DNA of 64,000 nt, from NCBI RefSeq assembly GCF_003952185.1, contig NZ_RXFS01000006.1, forward strand, positions 186,001 to 250,000. Direction: 5' to 3'. The notes beneath the pieces are model-generated. The model did not search any database and was not told the origin of the DNA. It saw nothing but the letters and a program-made list of their open reading frames with translations. The position numbers were made by a program, and so were the translations under genes. How positions within the stretch are numbered: position 1 is the first letter of the stretch; every line of letters starts with the position of its first letter. The DNA comes from Variovorax sp. 679 (GTDB lineage: Bacteria > Pseudomonadota > Gammaproteobacteria > Burkholderiales > Burkholderiaceae_C). This document shows positions 8,939 through 17,664 of this stretch, piece by piece.

Positions 8939-8950
8939 AGCGGGCTTTTT
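8924..8950. terminator. Bidirectional intrinsic terminator
   Basis: AAAAAGCCCGC (8924-8934), loop ATGAA, GCGGGCTTTTT (8940-8950). The A-tract on one side and T-tract on the other let it terminate both the AraC gene and the convergent SWIB gene. Confidence 0.92.
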
Positions 8951-8978
8951 GATTCAGGAGCTCGAGGCCCCTGAGCAC

Positions 8979-9419
8979 TTACTTGACGTGCTTGCCGATC
9001 AGCGCGGCCAGTTCGAACATCGAAACTTGAGCCTTGCCGAAGATTTCCTTCAGCTTGGCGTCGGCGTTGATGTTGCGCTTGTTGGCCTTGTCCTGAAGGT
9101 TGTTCTTCTTGATGTAGTCCCACAGCTTGCTCACGACAGCGGTGCGCGGCAGCGGCGTGGAGCCGACGACGGCGGCCAGTGCCGGGCTGGGGGTCAGTGC
9201 CTTCATGAACGCGGCGTTGGGCGTGCGCTTCTTGGCGGGAGCGGCCTTCTTCGCGGGGGCCTTCTTTGCAGGAGCTGCCTTCTTCGCCGGTGCGGCCTTC
9301 TTTGCAGGAGCCGCCTTCTTGGCCGGTGCGGCCTTCTTTGCAGGAGTCGCCGCCTTCTTTGCGGGAGCGGCCTTTTTCGCCGGAGCTTTCTTGGCCGGAG
9401 CCTTCTTTGCAGTTGCCAT
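8979..9419 (-). CDS. SWIB/MDM2-domain protein with histone-H1-like Lys/Ala/Pro tail
   Basis: 146 aa. Residues 1-64 are tandem PAKKA/PAKKAA units, very basic and probably unstructured, like the bacterial histone-H1-like proteins. Residues 80-143 form a SWIB domain (LPRTAVVSKLWDYIKKNNLQ ... LKEIFGKAQVSMFELAALIG). It is probably a nucleoid or DNA-associated protein; the SWIB-plus-tail fusion also occurs in chlamydiae and some betaproteobacteria. It appears to be a single-gene unit with AAGGAAA before its start. Confidence 0.93.
   Translation of the reverse strand: MATAKKAPAKKAPAKKAAPAKKAATPAKKAAPAKKAAPAKKAAPAKKAAPAKKAPAKKAAPAKKRTPNAAFMKALTPSPALAAVVGSTPLPRTAVVSKLWDYIKKNNLQDKANKRNINADAKLKEIFGKAQVSMFELAALIGKHVK
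9228..9410 (-). repeat. Coding tandem repeat for PAKKA units
   Basis: Imperfect 15- and 18-bp repeats encoding PAKKA or PAKKAA, roughly a dozen units. On the + strand they read as GCCTTCTTTGCAGGAGC-type blocks. Unit number could vary between strains by slippage or recombination. Confidence 0.85.
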
Positions 9420-9574
9420 GGTTGATTTCCTTTTTTGGTTGAACAGTCACCAATGAAAAACTTGCGTCTCCAGTGGCAATGCGGATGCTAAATGAGAAAA
9501 AACGCGTTTCCAAGGGAAAAAGCGCTTTTTTCATTGGGAGTTGTTGTTTTTTCAGAGGGGAGAAGCCCTGTTTT

Positions 9575-10498
9575 TCACGTTCGGCGCCCGGGCCACGTCG
9601 CAAGCACCACGCCTACGAGGGCGATGACGAACGCAACGAGCTGTGGTGAAGAGAGGTTTTCGCCCAGCACGAGCACTCCCACGAGGGCCGCGCTCACGGG
9701 CAGCATCACGGCGAAAACACCCGCTTGTGCGGCTGGTACGTGGCGAAGTCCGGTCATCCAGAGCCACACGGTCCAGATGCTCGCGGCGAGCGCATAGACC
9801 ACGAGCAGCGCCCACGTGCCGAAGCGCACGGCGGTGAAATCGAACTGCAGCGCGAACCAGATGCCGAAGGGCAGCGAGAGCACGAAGCCCCAGAGGTTGA
9901 TGAGCGAGGCGATGCGCTTGGGTCCGAGTCGTCCCGTGAGCGACTTGCCGATCACCGCATAGGCCGTCTCGCAGAGCACCGCGCAGAGCACGAGCAGGTT
10001 GCCGAGCCATGGCATCGAAGCCGATGAAGCTGCGGGCGATGCCGGTGCGTGTGCCGGCGACAGCGCCAGCAGGCCGATGCCGAGCGCGGCGCATGCGATG
10101 GCCAGGCCGATGCGCACAGTGATGCGCTCGCGCAGGAAGAGCCAGCTCGCGACGGCCACGCACGCGGGGATCGACGCCATGATTACGCCCGCGGACACCG
10201 CGCTCGTGAGGCTCACGCCGAACAGCATGCAGATCGAGAACATGAAATTGCCGAGGAACGACTCGAGGAACACCAGCCAGCGGGTGCGGGATGTCATCGG
10301 CGGTTCGTCGGGCGTTCGCTTGAGCCAATGCGGCATGGCCAGCGCCGCGATTCCGAAGCGCAGCCATGCAAGCAGCAGAACCGGAAAGGCGGCGACAAGG
10401 GGCTTGGAGAGGGCGACGTAGCCGCCGACGAGCGACATGCTCAATGCCAGGCAGCCGTAGGCCGCGAGGCGGCCTGATGCGGGAGCAGCGGAGTTCAA
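9575..10498 (-). CDS. EamA/DMT-family metabolite exporter
   Basis: About 307 aa and ten hydrophobic segments in two EamA halves, the first beginning CLALSMSLVGGYVALSKPLV and the second WLGNLLVLCAVLCETAYAVI. The best upstream start is TTG 10498, but no clear ribosome binding site is seen, so the exact start is uncertain. The family exports amino acids and other small metabolites. It is divergent from the gamma-glutamylcyclotransferase-like gene. Confidence 0.88.
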   Translation of the reverse strand: MNSAAPASGRLAAYGCLALSMSLVGGYVALSKPLVAAFPVLLLAWLRFGIAALAMPHWLKRTPDEPPMTSRTRWLVFLESFLGNFMFSICMLFGVSLTSAVSAGVIMASIPACVAVASWLFLRERITVRIGLAIACAALGIGLLALSPAHAPASPAASSASMPWLGNLLVLCAVLCETAYAVIGKSLTGRLGPKRIASLINLWGFVLSLPFGIWFALQFDFTAVRFGTWALLVVYALAASIWTVWLWMTGLRHVPAAQAGVFAVMLPVSAALVGVLVLGENLSSPQLVAFVIALVGVVLATWPGRRT

Positions 10499-10539
10499 TA
10501 GACTGAAGTTCTGTTGTTGCGGAGAAGGCGGTTTCGATC

Positions 10540-10950
10540 ATGCCCCACGTTCTTGTTTACGGCACGCTGCGCCGCGGCGGGCGCAACGACATCGCGCGCT
10601 ATCGGCCCGCGCCGGTGTGGGTGGGCGACGCGAGCATTGCCGGCACGCTGTTCGACCTGGGCTCCTATCCGGGTGTCGTGCTCGGCGGAGTGGGACGCGT
10701 GAAGGGCGAGGTCTACGTCGTCGAGCCGGCGGTCGAGTCTGCGCTCGATGAGCTCGAAGAGGTGGCCGATGACGACTCGGGCGAGTACATCAAGCGGCAG
10801 GTGCGCGTCGACGTTGGCGGGCGGTGGCTCGATTGCCTGGTCTACGAGATCCATCCGACGCGCATCGCGGGCCGCGGCGTGATCGAGAGCGGGGACTGGA
10901 TCGCGCATGCGGCACGAAGCAACGCCTCGTTTTCACAACCGAAAGATTGA
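10540..10950 (+). CDS. Gamma-glutamylcyclotransferase-like (AIG2/GGCT) protein
   Basis: 136 aa with the family opening motif LVYGTLRRGG at residues 4-13 and an acidic stretch ELEEV near residue 75 where the catalytic glutamate is expected. GGACT/GGCT enzymes cyclise gamma-glutamyl amines or peptides to 5-oxoproline. GGAGAAGG precedes ATG 10540. Specificity cannot be read. Confidence 0.88.
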   Translation: MPHVLVYGTLRRGGRNDIARYRPAPVWVGDASIAGTLFDLGSYPGVVLGGVGRVKGEVYVVEPAVESALDELEEVADDDSGEYIKRQVRVDVGGRWLDCLVYEIHPTRIAGRGVIESGDWIAHAARSNASFSQPKD

Positions 10951-11064
10951 TTGCGTATTGCGAAATTGGCGGCTGCTGCGGCGCAATATTTTTTCTCAAT
11001 ACGAGAAAAATAATTTTGCATTGAGAAATATTCGCATAAGTCATTGATTTTGTTGAGTGAAAAA

Positions 11065-11084
11065 TATGTCTTCTATAAGACATA
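11065..11084. promoter_or_regulatory. Palindromic candidate operator upstream of aceA
   Basis: TATGTCTT CTAT AAGACATA is an 8-bp perfect inverted repeat in an unusually AT-rich leader, about 73 nt before the aceA start. A possible promoter (TTGAGT 11053, TATAAG 11074, 15-nt spacing) overlaps it, so a repressor binding here would block transcription. A second inverted repeat, ATTTTTTCTC AATAC GAGAAAAAT, lies near 10987-11010. Confidence 0.55.
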
Positions 11085-11156
11085 AGAGTCCGCAGTCCGA
11101 TTACAGTTACTCCACGGCCGCAGCGCCCAACCTTCAATCAACCTCACGGAGTGACC

Positions 11157-12488
11157 ATGCCCCAGACCCTCACAGAACAACTCAGCCGCGAACAGCAGAT
11201 CGCCGCCCTCGAGAAAGAATGGGCCACCGACCCCCGCTGGAAGGGCGTCAAGCGCGGCTACAGCGCGGCAGACGTGGTGCGTCTGCGCGGCTCGTTCCCC
11301 ATCGAGCACACGCTCGCCAAGCGCGGCGCGGAGAAGCTCTGGGACAAGATCAACGGCGGCGCCAAGAAGGGCTACGTGAACGCATTCGGTGCGATCTCCG
11401 CCGGCCAGGCGATGCAGCAGGCCAAGGCCGGTCTCGAGGCCGTGTACCTGTCGGGCTGGCAAGTCGCCGCCGACGGCAACACCTCCGAAACGATGTACCC
11501 CGACCAGTCGCTGTACGCCTACGACTCGGTGCCGACGATGGTCCGTCGCATCAACAACACCTTCCGCCGCGCCGATGAAATCCAGTGGGGCCGTGGCGTC
11601 AACCCCGGCGACAAGGAGTTCATCGACTACTTCCTGCCGATCGTGGCCGACGCGGAAGCCGGTTTCGGCGGCGTGCTCAACGCCTTCGAACTCATGAAGA
11701 ACATGATCACGGCCGGTGCCGCCGGCGTGCACTTCGAGGACCAGCTGGCTGCCGTGAAGAAGTGCGGCCACATGGGCGGCAAGGTGCTCGTGCCGACGCA
11801 GGAAGCCTGCGAGAAGCTGATCGCCGCGCGCTTCGCCGCCGACGTGCTGGGCGTGCCCACCATCGTGCTGGCCCGCACCGATGCCGAAGCCGCGAACCTG
11901 ATCACCTCCGACCACGACGCCAACGACAAGCCGTTCCTGACCGGCGAACGCACGCAGGAAGGCTTCTACCGCGTCAAGAACGGCCTGGAGCAGGCCATCA
12001 GCCGCGGTGTGGCCTACGCGCCCTACGCCGACCTGGTGTGGTGCGAAACCGGCGTGCCCGACATCGGCTTCGCCCGTGAATTCGCACAAGCCGTGCACGC
12101 TGCCTGCCCCGGCAAGCTGCTGTCGTACAACTGCTCGCCTTCCTTCAACTGGAAGAAGAACCTCGACGACAAGCAGATCGCCTCGTTCCAGGAAGACCTG
12201 TCGGCGCTGGGCTACAAGTACCAGTTCATCACGCTGGCCGGCATCCACGTCAACTGGTTCAACACGTTCCAGTTCGCTCACGCCTACGCCCGCGGCGAAG
12301 GCATGAAGCACTACGTGAACATGGTCCAGGAACCCGAGTTCGCAGCGCGCGACAAGGGCTACACCTTCGTGTCGCACCAGCAGGAAGTCGGCGCAGGCTA
12401 CTTCGACGACGTGACCACTGTGATCCAGGGCGGTTCGTCCAGCGTGAAGGCGCTGACGGGCTCGACCGAGGAAGAACAGTTCCACTGA
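11157..12488 (+). CDS. aceA: Isocitrate lyase
   Basis: 443 aa. Converts isocitrate to glyoxylate and succinate in the glyoxylate shunt. The active-site signature [13 protein letters not shown] is clear, as are the metal/substrate motifs [18 protein letters not shown] and [12 protein letters not shown] 11157 is chosen over the in-frame GTG 11151 because CACGGAG ends directly at that GTG, giving 6-7 nt spacing only to the ATG. No malate synthase gene is adjacent. Confidence 0.98.
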   Translation: MPQTLTEQLSREQQIAALEKEWATDPRWKGVKRGYSAADVVRLRGSFPIEHTLAKRGAEKLWDKINGGAKKGYVNAFGAISAGQAMQQAKAGLEAVYLSGWQVAADGNTSETMYPDQSLYAYDSVPTMVRRINNTFRRADEIQWGRGVNPGDKEFIDYFLPIVADAEAGFGGVLNAFELMKNMITAGAAGVHFEDQLAAVKKCGHMGGKVLVPTQEACEKLIAARFAADVLGVPTIVLARTDAEAANLITSDHDANDKPFLTGERTQEGFYRVKNGLEQAISRGVAYAPYADLVWCETGVPDIGFAREFAQAVHAACPGKLLSYNCSPSFNWKKNLDDKQIASFQEDLSALGYKYQFITLAGIHVNWFNTFQFAHAYARGEGMKHYVNMVQEPEFAARDKGYTFVSHQQEVGAGYFDDVTTVIQGGSSSVKALTGSTEEEQFH

Positions 12489-12547
12489 TCGGTCGATCGA
12501 TCCTCGCCGGATCGATCTTTGACAGGCAGGCATTCGCTGTCACCTTC

Positions 12548-12573
12548 AGCCCGGCCGTGTGCCGGGCTTTTTT
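12548..12573 (+). terminator. Intrinsic terminator of aceA
   Basis: AGCCCGGC, loop CGTGT, GCCGGGCT followed by TTTTT. It also faces the 3' end of the convergent GlxA-type gene, whose stop lies at 12581. Confidence 0.92.
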
Positions 12574-12580
12574 GCGCCCG

Positions 12581-13549
12581 TCAGGCTTCGAGGCGTACTT
12601 CGCGCACGCCGCGCCCCAGTCGCTGGCGCAGCAGGGTGCGCAGCGTGACACCGTCGGCGTAGCCCACCATGCCGGCGATCTGCTCAAGGCTCCTGTCGCT
12701 GGTCTTGAGCAGGTGCACGGCGCGCTCCACGCGCAGATCCTGCACGTAGGAGAGCGGACTCTTGCCCAGCACCTGCTGCATGCGGCGAGCCAGCGTGCGC
12801 TTGCTGGTGCCCGCGGCCTGCGCGGCCTCGTCGAGCGAGAAGCCGTCGGCCAGCCGGCCGCGCGCCCAGCGTTCGAAGCGCTCCACCAGCGGGTCTGAAT
12901 GCGAGAGGTGGTCGGAGATCACGTAGGCCGATTGCGACGGCCGCGAGTCGACGATCAGGTAGCGTGCGACCAGCGTGGCGAGTTCGGGGCTTGCCTGGCG
13001 CACGATCCACAGCGCCATGTCGACATGGCTCAGCGCCGCGCCGGCCGTGACCAGGTGGCCGGAATTGACCAGCATGCGCGAGTCCTCGAGCTGCACGCCG
13101 GGATAGCGCTGGCGGAACAGCGTGGCAAGCCACCAGGTCGTGGTCGCCTTGTGGTGATCGAGCACGCCCGATTCGGCGAGCACGAAGGTGCCGATGCAGG
13201 CGGCCGCCACGTTGGCGTTCCTGCCCGAGCGCTCCCGCAATGCGGTGCAGGCGTCGCGTACGTCGGCGCGCTGCAACGCGGGTTCCAGGGTTTCGGGCAT
13301 CTTGCAGCCCAGCGCGGGAACGATCAGCCAATCCGCAGTGCTGGTGTCGAGTGCGCGAGCCACCGGCACGACAAGACCCTGCGAGGTCCGCACGCGTTTG
13401 CGGACGCCTGTCACGGTGACCTCGAACGGTGCAACGTCGAGTCGCAGCATGGCCGCGAGCTCGTTGGCGGTGGTGAACACGTCGAGCACCGTGGACAGGC
13501 CGGTATCGAATACGCCGTCGAGGGCGAGTACGTCGAGCTTCATGGCCAT
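12581..13549 (-). CDS. GlxA-family regulator (DJ-1/PfpI domain plus AraC HTH)
   Basis: 322 aa. Residues 5-190 form the DJ-1/PfpI-like sensor (LDVLALDGVFDTGLSTVLDV). Residues 220-315 carry the AraC helix-turn-helix (FSLDEAAQAAGTSKRTLARR). It is divergent from the small monooxygenase gene, its probable target, and the gap contains short repeats around ATATCAAAGATGTCAATAAC. A second start, ATG 13543, is possible. Confidence 0.93.
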   Translation of the reverse strand: MAMKLDVLALDGVFDTGLSTVLDVFTTANELAAMLRLDVAPFEVTVTGVRKRVRTSQGLVVPVARALDTSTADWLIVPALGCKMPETLEPALQRADVRDACTALRERSGRNANVAAACIGTFVLAESGVLDHHKATTTWWLATLFRQRYPGVQLEDSRMLVNSGHLVTAGAALSHVDMALWIVRQASPELATLVARYLIVDSRPSQSAYVISDHLSHSDPLVERFERWARGRLADGFSLDEAAQAAGTSKRTLARRMQQVLGKSPLSYVQDLRVERAVHLLKTSDRSLEQIAGMVGYADGVTLRTLLRQRLGRGVREVRLEA

Positions 13550-13658
13550 AACGATATCAAAGATGTCAATAACGCCAATAGCTCCGGAGGCGATGGCTGC
13601 CTAGAGTTGGTGCCAACGCCGCGCAATGTCGCGCGCCGTTCAACTCAGGAGATGACCC

Positions 13659-13970
13659 ATGATCAAGTACGCACTGTTCGCCCGCCTGGAAGCCAAGCCG
13701 GGCAAGGAAGGCGATGTCGAGAAGTTCCTCGAGGCCGGTCTCGTGATGGCGCGCGACGAGAAAACCACGCCGATCTGGTTTGCGCTGCGCCTGTCGCCAA
13801 GCACCTTCGGCGTGTTCGACGCATTCGAGAACGAGGCCGGACGCCAGGCTCACCTGACCGGTCCGATCGCCCAGGCGCTGATGGCGAAGGCGCCCGAACT
13901 GTTTGCCAGTCCGCCGTCGATCGAGCCCATCGAAGTGCTGGGACTCAAGAACGCCGCGCCTGCGTCCTGA
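13659..13970 (+). CDS. Antibiotic-biosynthesis-monooxygenase-fold (ABM) protein
   Basis: 103 aa with the dimeric ferredoxin-like pattern of ABM/YgiN proteins (IKYALFARLEAKPGKEGDVE, then FGVFDAFENEAGRQAHLTGP). These act as cofactorless monooxygenases or small-molecule binders. GGAGATG precedes the ATG. Transcribed away from the GlxA-type regulator, so control by it is likely. Confidence 0.88.
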   Translation: MIKYALFARLEAKPGKEGDVEKFLEAGLVMARDEKTTPIWFALRLSPSTFGVFDAFENEAGRQAHLTGPIAQALMAKAPELFASPPSIEPIEVLGLKNAAPAS

Positions 13971-13983
13971 AGCGGGCAAAGGC

Positions 13984-13989
13984 TAGAAT
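13984..13989 (+). promoter_or_regulatory. Candidate -10 element for the thrS operon leader
   Basis: TAGAAT at 13984-13989 stands about 44 nt before the leader ATG. The -35 region is weak (TGCGTC near 13961). It follows the monooxygenase stop codon by 14 nt. Promoter strength and start point are unproven. Confidence 0.45.
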
Positions 13990-14032
13990 CGCCGTCTCTG
14001 CACTCAACAAGAGCGAGAAAGGCACCTTGGTT

Positions 14033-14098
14033 ATGACACCGCGAACTACCCCGCAAGGATTCAGCGGCTTTTTCTTCACTGAAGGAAAAGGCCGGTAG
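14033..14098 (+). CDS. Leader peptide rich in Thr and Phe, regulating the thrS-pheT operon
   Basis: 21-residue ORF starting at ATG 14033, preceded by GAGAAAGG at a spacing of about 10 nt, with UAG at 14096-14098. It begins [10 protein letters not shown] and continues [11 protein letters not shown]. Thr codons are at positions 2, 5, 6 and 16; Phe codons at 10, 13, 14 and 15. An antiterminator strand starts 2 nt after the stop codon and a terminator follows. This matches the design of amino-acid attenuators such as E. coli pheM, but with two regulatory amino acids that match the two synthetases downstream. The regulatory role is inference. Confidence 0.82.
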   Translation: MTPRTTPQGFSGFFFTEGKGR

Positions 14099-14170
14099 CC
14101 CCGCGCTCGCTGGTTTCTTCCAGCGCCACAACCAAGCAAAGCGCGGCATCCACCGCGCTTTTTTGTTTTT
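14066..14170 (+). promoter_or_regulatory. Transcription attenuator with competing RNA hairpins before thrS
   Basis: Three structures can be drawn. A hairpin inside the leader ORF pairs GGCTTTTTCTTC (14066-14077) with GAAGGAAAAGGCC (14081-14093). The antiterminator pairs CCGCGCT (14101-14107) with AGCGCGG (14140-14146), enclosing the small stem CGCTGG/CCAGCG (14108-14125). The terminator pairs AAGCGCGG (14139-14146) with CCGCGCTT (14153-14160), then TTTTGTTTTT. Antiterminator and terminator share 14140-14146 and exclude each other. A ribosome at the leader stop would cover 14101-14107 and favour termination; one stalled at Thr or Phe codons would not. Confidence 0.8.
14139..14170 (+). terminator. 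Attenuator terminator in the thrS leader
   Basis: Eight-base-pair stem AAGCGCGG/CCGCGCTT with loop CATCCA and a U-rich tail interrupted by one G. It ends 20 nt before the thrS start codon, so unless antitermination occurs transcription would stop before thrS. Confidence 0.88.
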
Positions 14171-14190
14171 CTCTTCGAGGTTTTCTTCAA

Positions 14191-16098
14191 ATGATCCAGA
14201 TCACGCTCCCCGACAACTCGCGCCGCGAGTTCCCAGGCCCGGTTTCGGTGGCCGAAGTCGCCCAGTCCATCGGTCCCGGCCTGGCCAAGATGACGGTGGC
14301 CGGCAAGGTCGACGGCAGGCTCGTCGATGCCAGCGACGTCATCGACCATGACGCCAGGCTGCAGATCATCACGCCCAAGGACGACGAGGGCCTGGAGATC
14401 ATCCGCCACTCGACGGCCCACCTGGTCGGCCACGCGGTGAAGCAGCTCTATCCGACGGCCAAGATGGTGATCGGGCCCGTGATCGAGGAGGGCTTCTACT
14501 ACGACATCTCGTACGACCGCCCCTTCACGCCGGAGGACATGGCTGCCATCGAGGCGCGCATGCGCGAGCTGATCGCGCAGGACTACGACGTGATCAAGAA
14601 GATGACGCCGCGTGCCGAAGTCATCGAAGTCTTCAAGTCGCGCGGCGAGGACTACAAGCTGCGCCTCGTCGAGGACATGCCCGACGAGCAAGCCATGGGC
14701 CTGTACTACCACCAGGAATACGTCGACATGTGCCGCGGCCCGCACGTGCCGAACACGCGATTCCTGAAGGTCTTCAAGCTCACGAAGCTGGCCGGCGCCT
14801 ACTGGCGCGGCGATGCCAAGAACGAGCAGCTGCAGCGCATCTACGGCACGGCGTGGGCCGACAAGAAGCAGCTCGACCAATACATCCAGCGCATCGAGGA
14901 AGCCGAGAAGCGCGATCACCGCAGGCTGGGCAAGGAGCTCGACCTGTTCCACATCGACGAAGTGGCGCCCGGCGTGGTGTTCTGGCACCCGAAGGGCTGG
15001 GCGATCTGGCAGCAGGTCGAGCAGTACATGCGCGGCATCTATCGCGACACGGGCTACTGGGAAGTGAAGGGTCCGCAGATCCTCGACAAGAGCCTGTGGG
15101 AGAAAACGGGCCACTGGCAGAACTATCGCGACAACATGTTCACGACGGAGTCGGAAAAGCGCGAGTACGCGCTGAAGCCGATGAACTGCCCGGGCCATGT
15201 GCTGATCTTCAAGAGCGACCTGCGCAGCTACCGCGACCTGCCGTTGCGCTATGGCGAGTTCGGCCAGTGCCATCGCAACGAGCCCAGCGGCGCGCTGCAC
15301 GGCATCATGCGCGTGCGCGGCTTCACGCAGGACGACGGGCACATCTTCTGCACGGAAGACCAGATCCTCGACGAGTGCATCGCCTACACGGCGCAACTGC
15401 AGAAGGTCTACGCCGACTTCGGCTTCACGGACATCCTCTACAAGGTCGCCACGCGGCCGGAGAACCGCGTCGGCTCCGACGAGCTGTGGGACAAGGCCGA
15501 GCATGCGGTGATGGAGTCGCTGCGCCGCTCGGGCGTCGATTTCGTCATTGCGCCGGGCGACGGCGCGTTCTACGGCCCGAAGATCGAGTACACGCTGCGC
15601 GACGCGATCGGCCGCCAGTGGCAGTGCGGCACGATGCAGGTCGACTTCAACACGGCCGAGCGTCTTGGCGGCGAATACGTGACGGAATCGAGCGGCCGCG
15701 CGCATCCCGTGATGCTGCACCGCGCGATCGTCGGCAGCCTCGAGCGCTTCATCGGCATGCTGATCGAACACCACTCCGGGGCAATGCCCGCATGGCTCGC
15801 TCCGGTGCAGGTCGCGGTGCTCAATATCAGCGAAGGACAGGCCGATTACGCTGCGCAAGTTGCGAAAACGCTGCAAAATCAAGGGCTTAGGGTCCAGCTT
15901 GACCTGCACAACGAAAAGATTACGTATAAAATACGGAAGCATTCGTTGCAAAAGCTCCCTTATATCGTTGTCGTGGGCGACAAGGAAAAGGAAGCAGGTG
16001 CCGTCGCAGTGCGCGCCCGGGGCAATCAAGACCTCGGTGCAATGTCCCTCGAATCGTTCACGCAACGGCTCGTTCAGGATGTTGCCGACAAGCGTTGA
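14191..16098 (+). CDS. thrS: Threonyl-tRNA synthetase
   Basis: 635 aa, close to the E. coli length of 642. Order: TGS domain (1-60), editing domain with [16 protein letters not shown] near residue 72, class II catalytic core with [10 protein letters not shown] near residue 331 holding the zinc cysteine, and C-terminal anticodon-binding domain. GAGG precedes ATG 14191. It is the first gene of the operon running into infC, rpmI, rplT, pheS and pheT. Control by the upstream attenuator is proposed from sequence. Confidence 0.99.
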   Translation: MIQITLPDNSRREFPGPVSVAEVAQSIGPGLAKMTVAGKVDGRLVDASDVIDHDARLQIITPKDDEGLEIIRHSTAHLVGHAVKQLYPTAKMVIGPVIEEGFYYDISYDRPFTPEDMAAIEARMRELIAQDYDVIKKMTPRAEVIEVFKSRGEDYKLRLVEDMPDEQAMGLYYHQEYVDMCRGPHVPNTRFLKVFKLTKLAGAYWRGDAKNEQLQRIYGTAWADKKQLDQYIQRIEEAEKRDHRRLGKELDLFHIDEVAPGVVFWHPKGWAIWQQVEQYMRGIYRDTGYWEVKGPQILDKSLWEKTGHWQNYRDNMFTTESEKREYALKPMNCPGHVLIFKSDLRSYRDLPLRYGEFGQCHRNEPSGALHGIMRVRGFTQDDGHIFCTEDQILDECIAYTAQLQKVYADFGFTDILYKVATRPENRVGSDELWDKAEHAVMESLRRSGVDFVIAPGDGAFYGPKIEYTLRDAIGRQWQCGTMQVDFNTAERLGGEYVTESSGRAHPVMLHRAIVGSLERFIGMLIEHHSGAMPAWLAPVQVAVLNISEGQADYAAQVAKTLQNQGLRVQLDLHNEKITYKIRKHSLQKLPYIVVVGDKEKEAGAVAVRARGNQDLGAMSLESFTQRLVQDVADKR

Positions 16099-16170
16099 TT
16101 TGTCTTCGGAACACCCCACATGTTTCCCTGCCAAATCGTGCCGTTTGTCCGCGAGGGCTGAACGGCGTTC

Positions 16171-16187
16171 GCTACAGATTTTGTAGC
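16171..16187 (+). promoter_or_regulatory. Small hairpin directly before the infC ribosome binding site
   Basis: GCTACA, loop GATTT, TGTAGC, then AAATTTTGAAGGA. The stem ends 8 nt before the AAGGA sequence of infC and may influence initiation. Function is not shown by the sequence. Confidence 0.4.
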
Positions 16188-16208
16188 AAATTTTGAAGGA
16201 TTCTGACC

Positions 16209-16826
16209 ATCGCTACTGCATTCCGCGACCGCCGCCACCGCGAGGAACGCCAACACCGCCTGAACCGGGAAATCATGGCCCCGGAAGTCCGCCTGATCGG
16301 CCCGGATAACGAGCAATTGGGTGTCGTGAGTCTTGCCGAGGCTCTACGCCTTGCTGGTGAGCAGGACGTGGATCTGGTGGAGGTCGTTGCGGCGGCCAAT
16401 CCGCCGGTGTGTCGCCTGATCGAGTACGGCAAGTTCAAGTACCACGAGCAGAAGAAGGCGGCCGAGGCGAAGTCGAAGCAGAAGGTCATCGAGGTCAAGG
16501 AAATCAAGTTCCGGCCCGGTACCGACGATGGCGACTACAACATCAAGATGCGCAACATCCGGCGCTTTCTTGATGACGGCGACAAATGCAAGATCACGCT
16601 GCGCTTCCGCGGCCGCGAGATCACGCACCAGGAGCTGGGTCTGGCATTGCTGCAGCGTATTCGCGACGAGCTGGGCGACTCCATCCTTGTCGAGCAGTTT
16701 CCGAAGCTCGAAGGCCGGCAGATGATCATGATGATCGCTCCGGGCCGCAAGAAGCCCGGTGGCGGTGCGCCGAAGCCGGCGGCAGACGCCGGTGCCGCGC
16801 CGGCAGCGGCACCCGCAACGGCCTGA
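16209..16826 (+). CDS. infC: Translation initiation factor IF-3, probable AUC start codon
   Basis: 205 aa if started at ATC 16209. The conserved N-terminal block ([15 protein letters not shown]) runs through the first in-frame ATG at 16275, and upstream codons continue a family-like sequence [12 protein letters not shown]. No ATG, GTG or TTG lies in frame between 16209 and 16275. AAGGA ends 8 nt before the ATC. E. coli infC uses AUU for autoregulation by IF-3 itself, so a rare AUC start is consistent. The C-terminal half is typical ([20 protein letters not shown]). An Ala/Pro-rich tail extends beyond the family core. Confidence 0.95.
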   Translation: MATAFRDRRHREERQHRLNREIMAPEVRLIGPDNEQLGVVSLAEALRLAGEQDVDLVEVVAAANPPVCRLIEYGKFKYHEQKKAAEAKSKQKVIEVKEIKFRPGTDDGDYNIKMRNIRRFLDDGDKCKITLRFRGREITHQELGLALLQRIRDELGDSILVEQFPKLEGRQMIMMIAPGRKKPGGGAPKPAADAGAAPAAAPATA

Positions 16827-16990
16827 GTGGCTGGAACCGGGGTTGCAGTAGAGAGGTTTTGAAGGGATTTCGCTCCTGTCCGCACTTCGCAAGAAGGGCA
16901 GGCAGGGGCGGGATGAAGAAGTGTCTCGGGGCCAACAAGTCCGTGGAGCATCCATGGCGCCTCACGAGCACAAACTAAAGGAGCATTCAC
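16827..16990 (+). promoter_or_regulatory. infC-rpmI spacer, possible L20 autoregulatory leader
   Basis: A 164-nt untranslated spacer inside the operon, long compared with its neighbours, with self-complementary segments. In other bacteria ribosomal protein L20 binds the region upstream of rpmI and represses rpmI-rplT. Whether that fold exists here was not established; the call rests on position and length. Confidence 0.35.
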
Positions 16991-17194
16991 ATGCCCAAAA
17001 TGAAGACCAAGAGCAGCGCGAAAAAACGTTTCCGCGTTCGTCCCGGTGGCACCGTCAAGCGCGGTCAAGCCTTCAAGCGTCACATCTTGACGAAGAAGAC
17101 CACCAAGAACAAGCGTCACCTCCGTGGTGCAGTCGCAGTGCATGAAACCAACATGGTTTCTGTCGCCGCCATGCTGCCCGGCCGTGGCATCTAA
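16991..17194 (+). CDS. rpmI: 50S ribosomal protein L35
   Basis: 67 aa, full family length, with the typical opening [16 protein letters not shown] and the ending MLPGRGI. AAAGGAG precedes the start. It lies 24 nt before rplT and is cotranscribed with it. Confidence 0.98.
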   Translation: MPKMKTKSSAKKRFRVRPGGTVKRGQAFKRHILTKKTTKNKRHLRGAVAVHETNMVSVAAMLPGRGI

Positions 17195-17218
17195 TTCAGA
17201 CGAACAAGGAGTACACAC

Positions 17219-17578
17219 ATGCCTCGCGTCAAACGTGGTGTAACGGCTCGCGCCCGCCACAAGAAAGTTCTCGCACTCGCCAAGGGTTTCCGCGGTCGCC
17301 GCGGCAATGTCTTCCGCGTCGCCAAACAGGCGGTGATGAAGGCAGGCCAATACGCCTACCGTGACCGCCGTACCAAGAAGCGCGTGTTCCGTCAGCTGTG
17401 GATCGCGCGTATCAACGCCGCCTCGCGTGAACTGGGCCTGACCTACAGCCAGTTCGCCAATGGCATCCGCAAGGCCGGTATCGAGATCGACCGCAAGATG
17501 CTTGCGGACATCGCCGTGCACGACAAGGCCGCTTTTGCCGGCATCGTGGAGCAGGTCAAGGCCAAGCTGGCTGCTTGA
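17219..17578 (+). CDS. rplT: 50S ribosomal protein L20
   Basis: 119 aa, full length. Begins [18 protein letters not shown] and contains the conserved [20 protein letters not shown]20 is an early assembly protein of the large subunit and, in characterised bacteria, represses its own operon. AAGGAG is upstream. Followed by a 112-nt spacer with competing hairpins before pheS. Confidence 0.98.
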   Translation: MPRVKRGVTARARHKKVLALAKGFRGRRGNVFRVAKQAVMKAGQYAYRDRRTKKRVFRQLWIARINAASRELGLTYSQFANGIRKAGIEIDRKMLADIAVHDKAAFAGIVEQVKAKLAA

Positions 17579-17590
17579 TTCTGCACAGCA

Positions 17591-17664
17591 GGGCGCTGCC
17601 TTCGGGCGGCTTCCTGCGCCCACGGCTCAAGGGCTGGCGCTTGAAAAGGCTCCAGCTCTTTTTT
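17591..17664 (+). promoter_or_regulatory. Possible internal attenuator between rplT and pheS
   Basis: A terminator-like stem pairs GGGCTGG (17631-17637) with CCAGCTC (17652-17658), followed by TTTTTTA. Upstream GCGCC (17616-17620) can pair either with GGCGC (17636-17640), which would break the terminator, or with GGGCGC (17591-17596). The 14-nt loop makes the terminator weak. No leader peptide start is present. It could set the pheST level relative to rplT. Confidence 0.45.
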
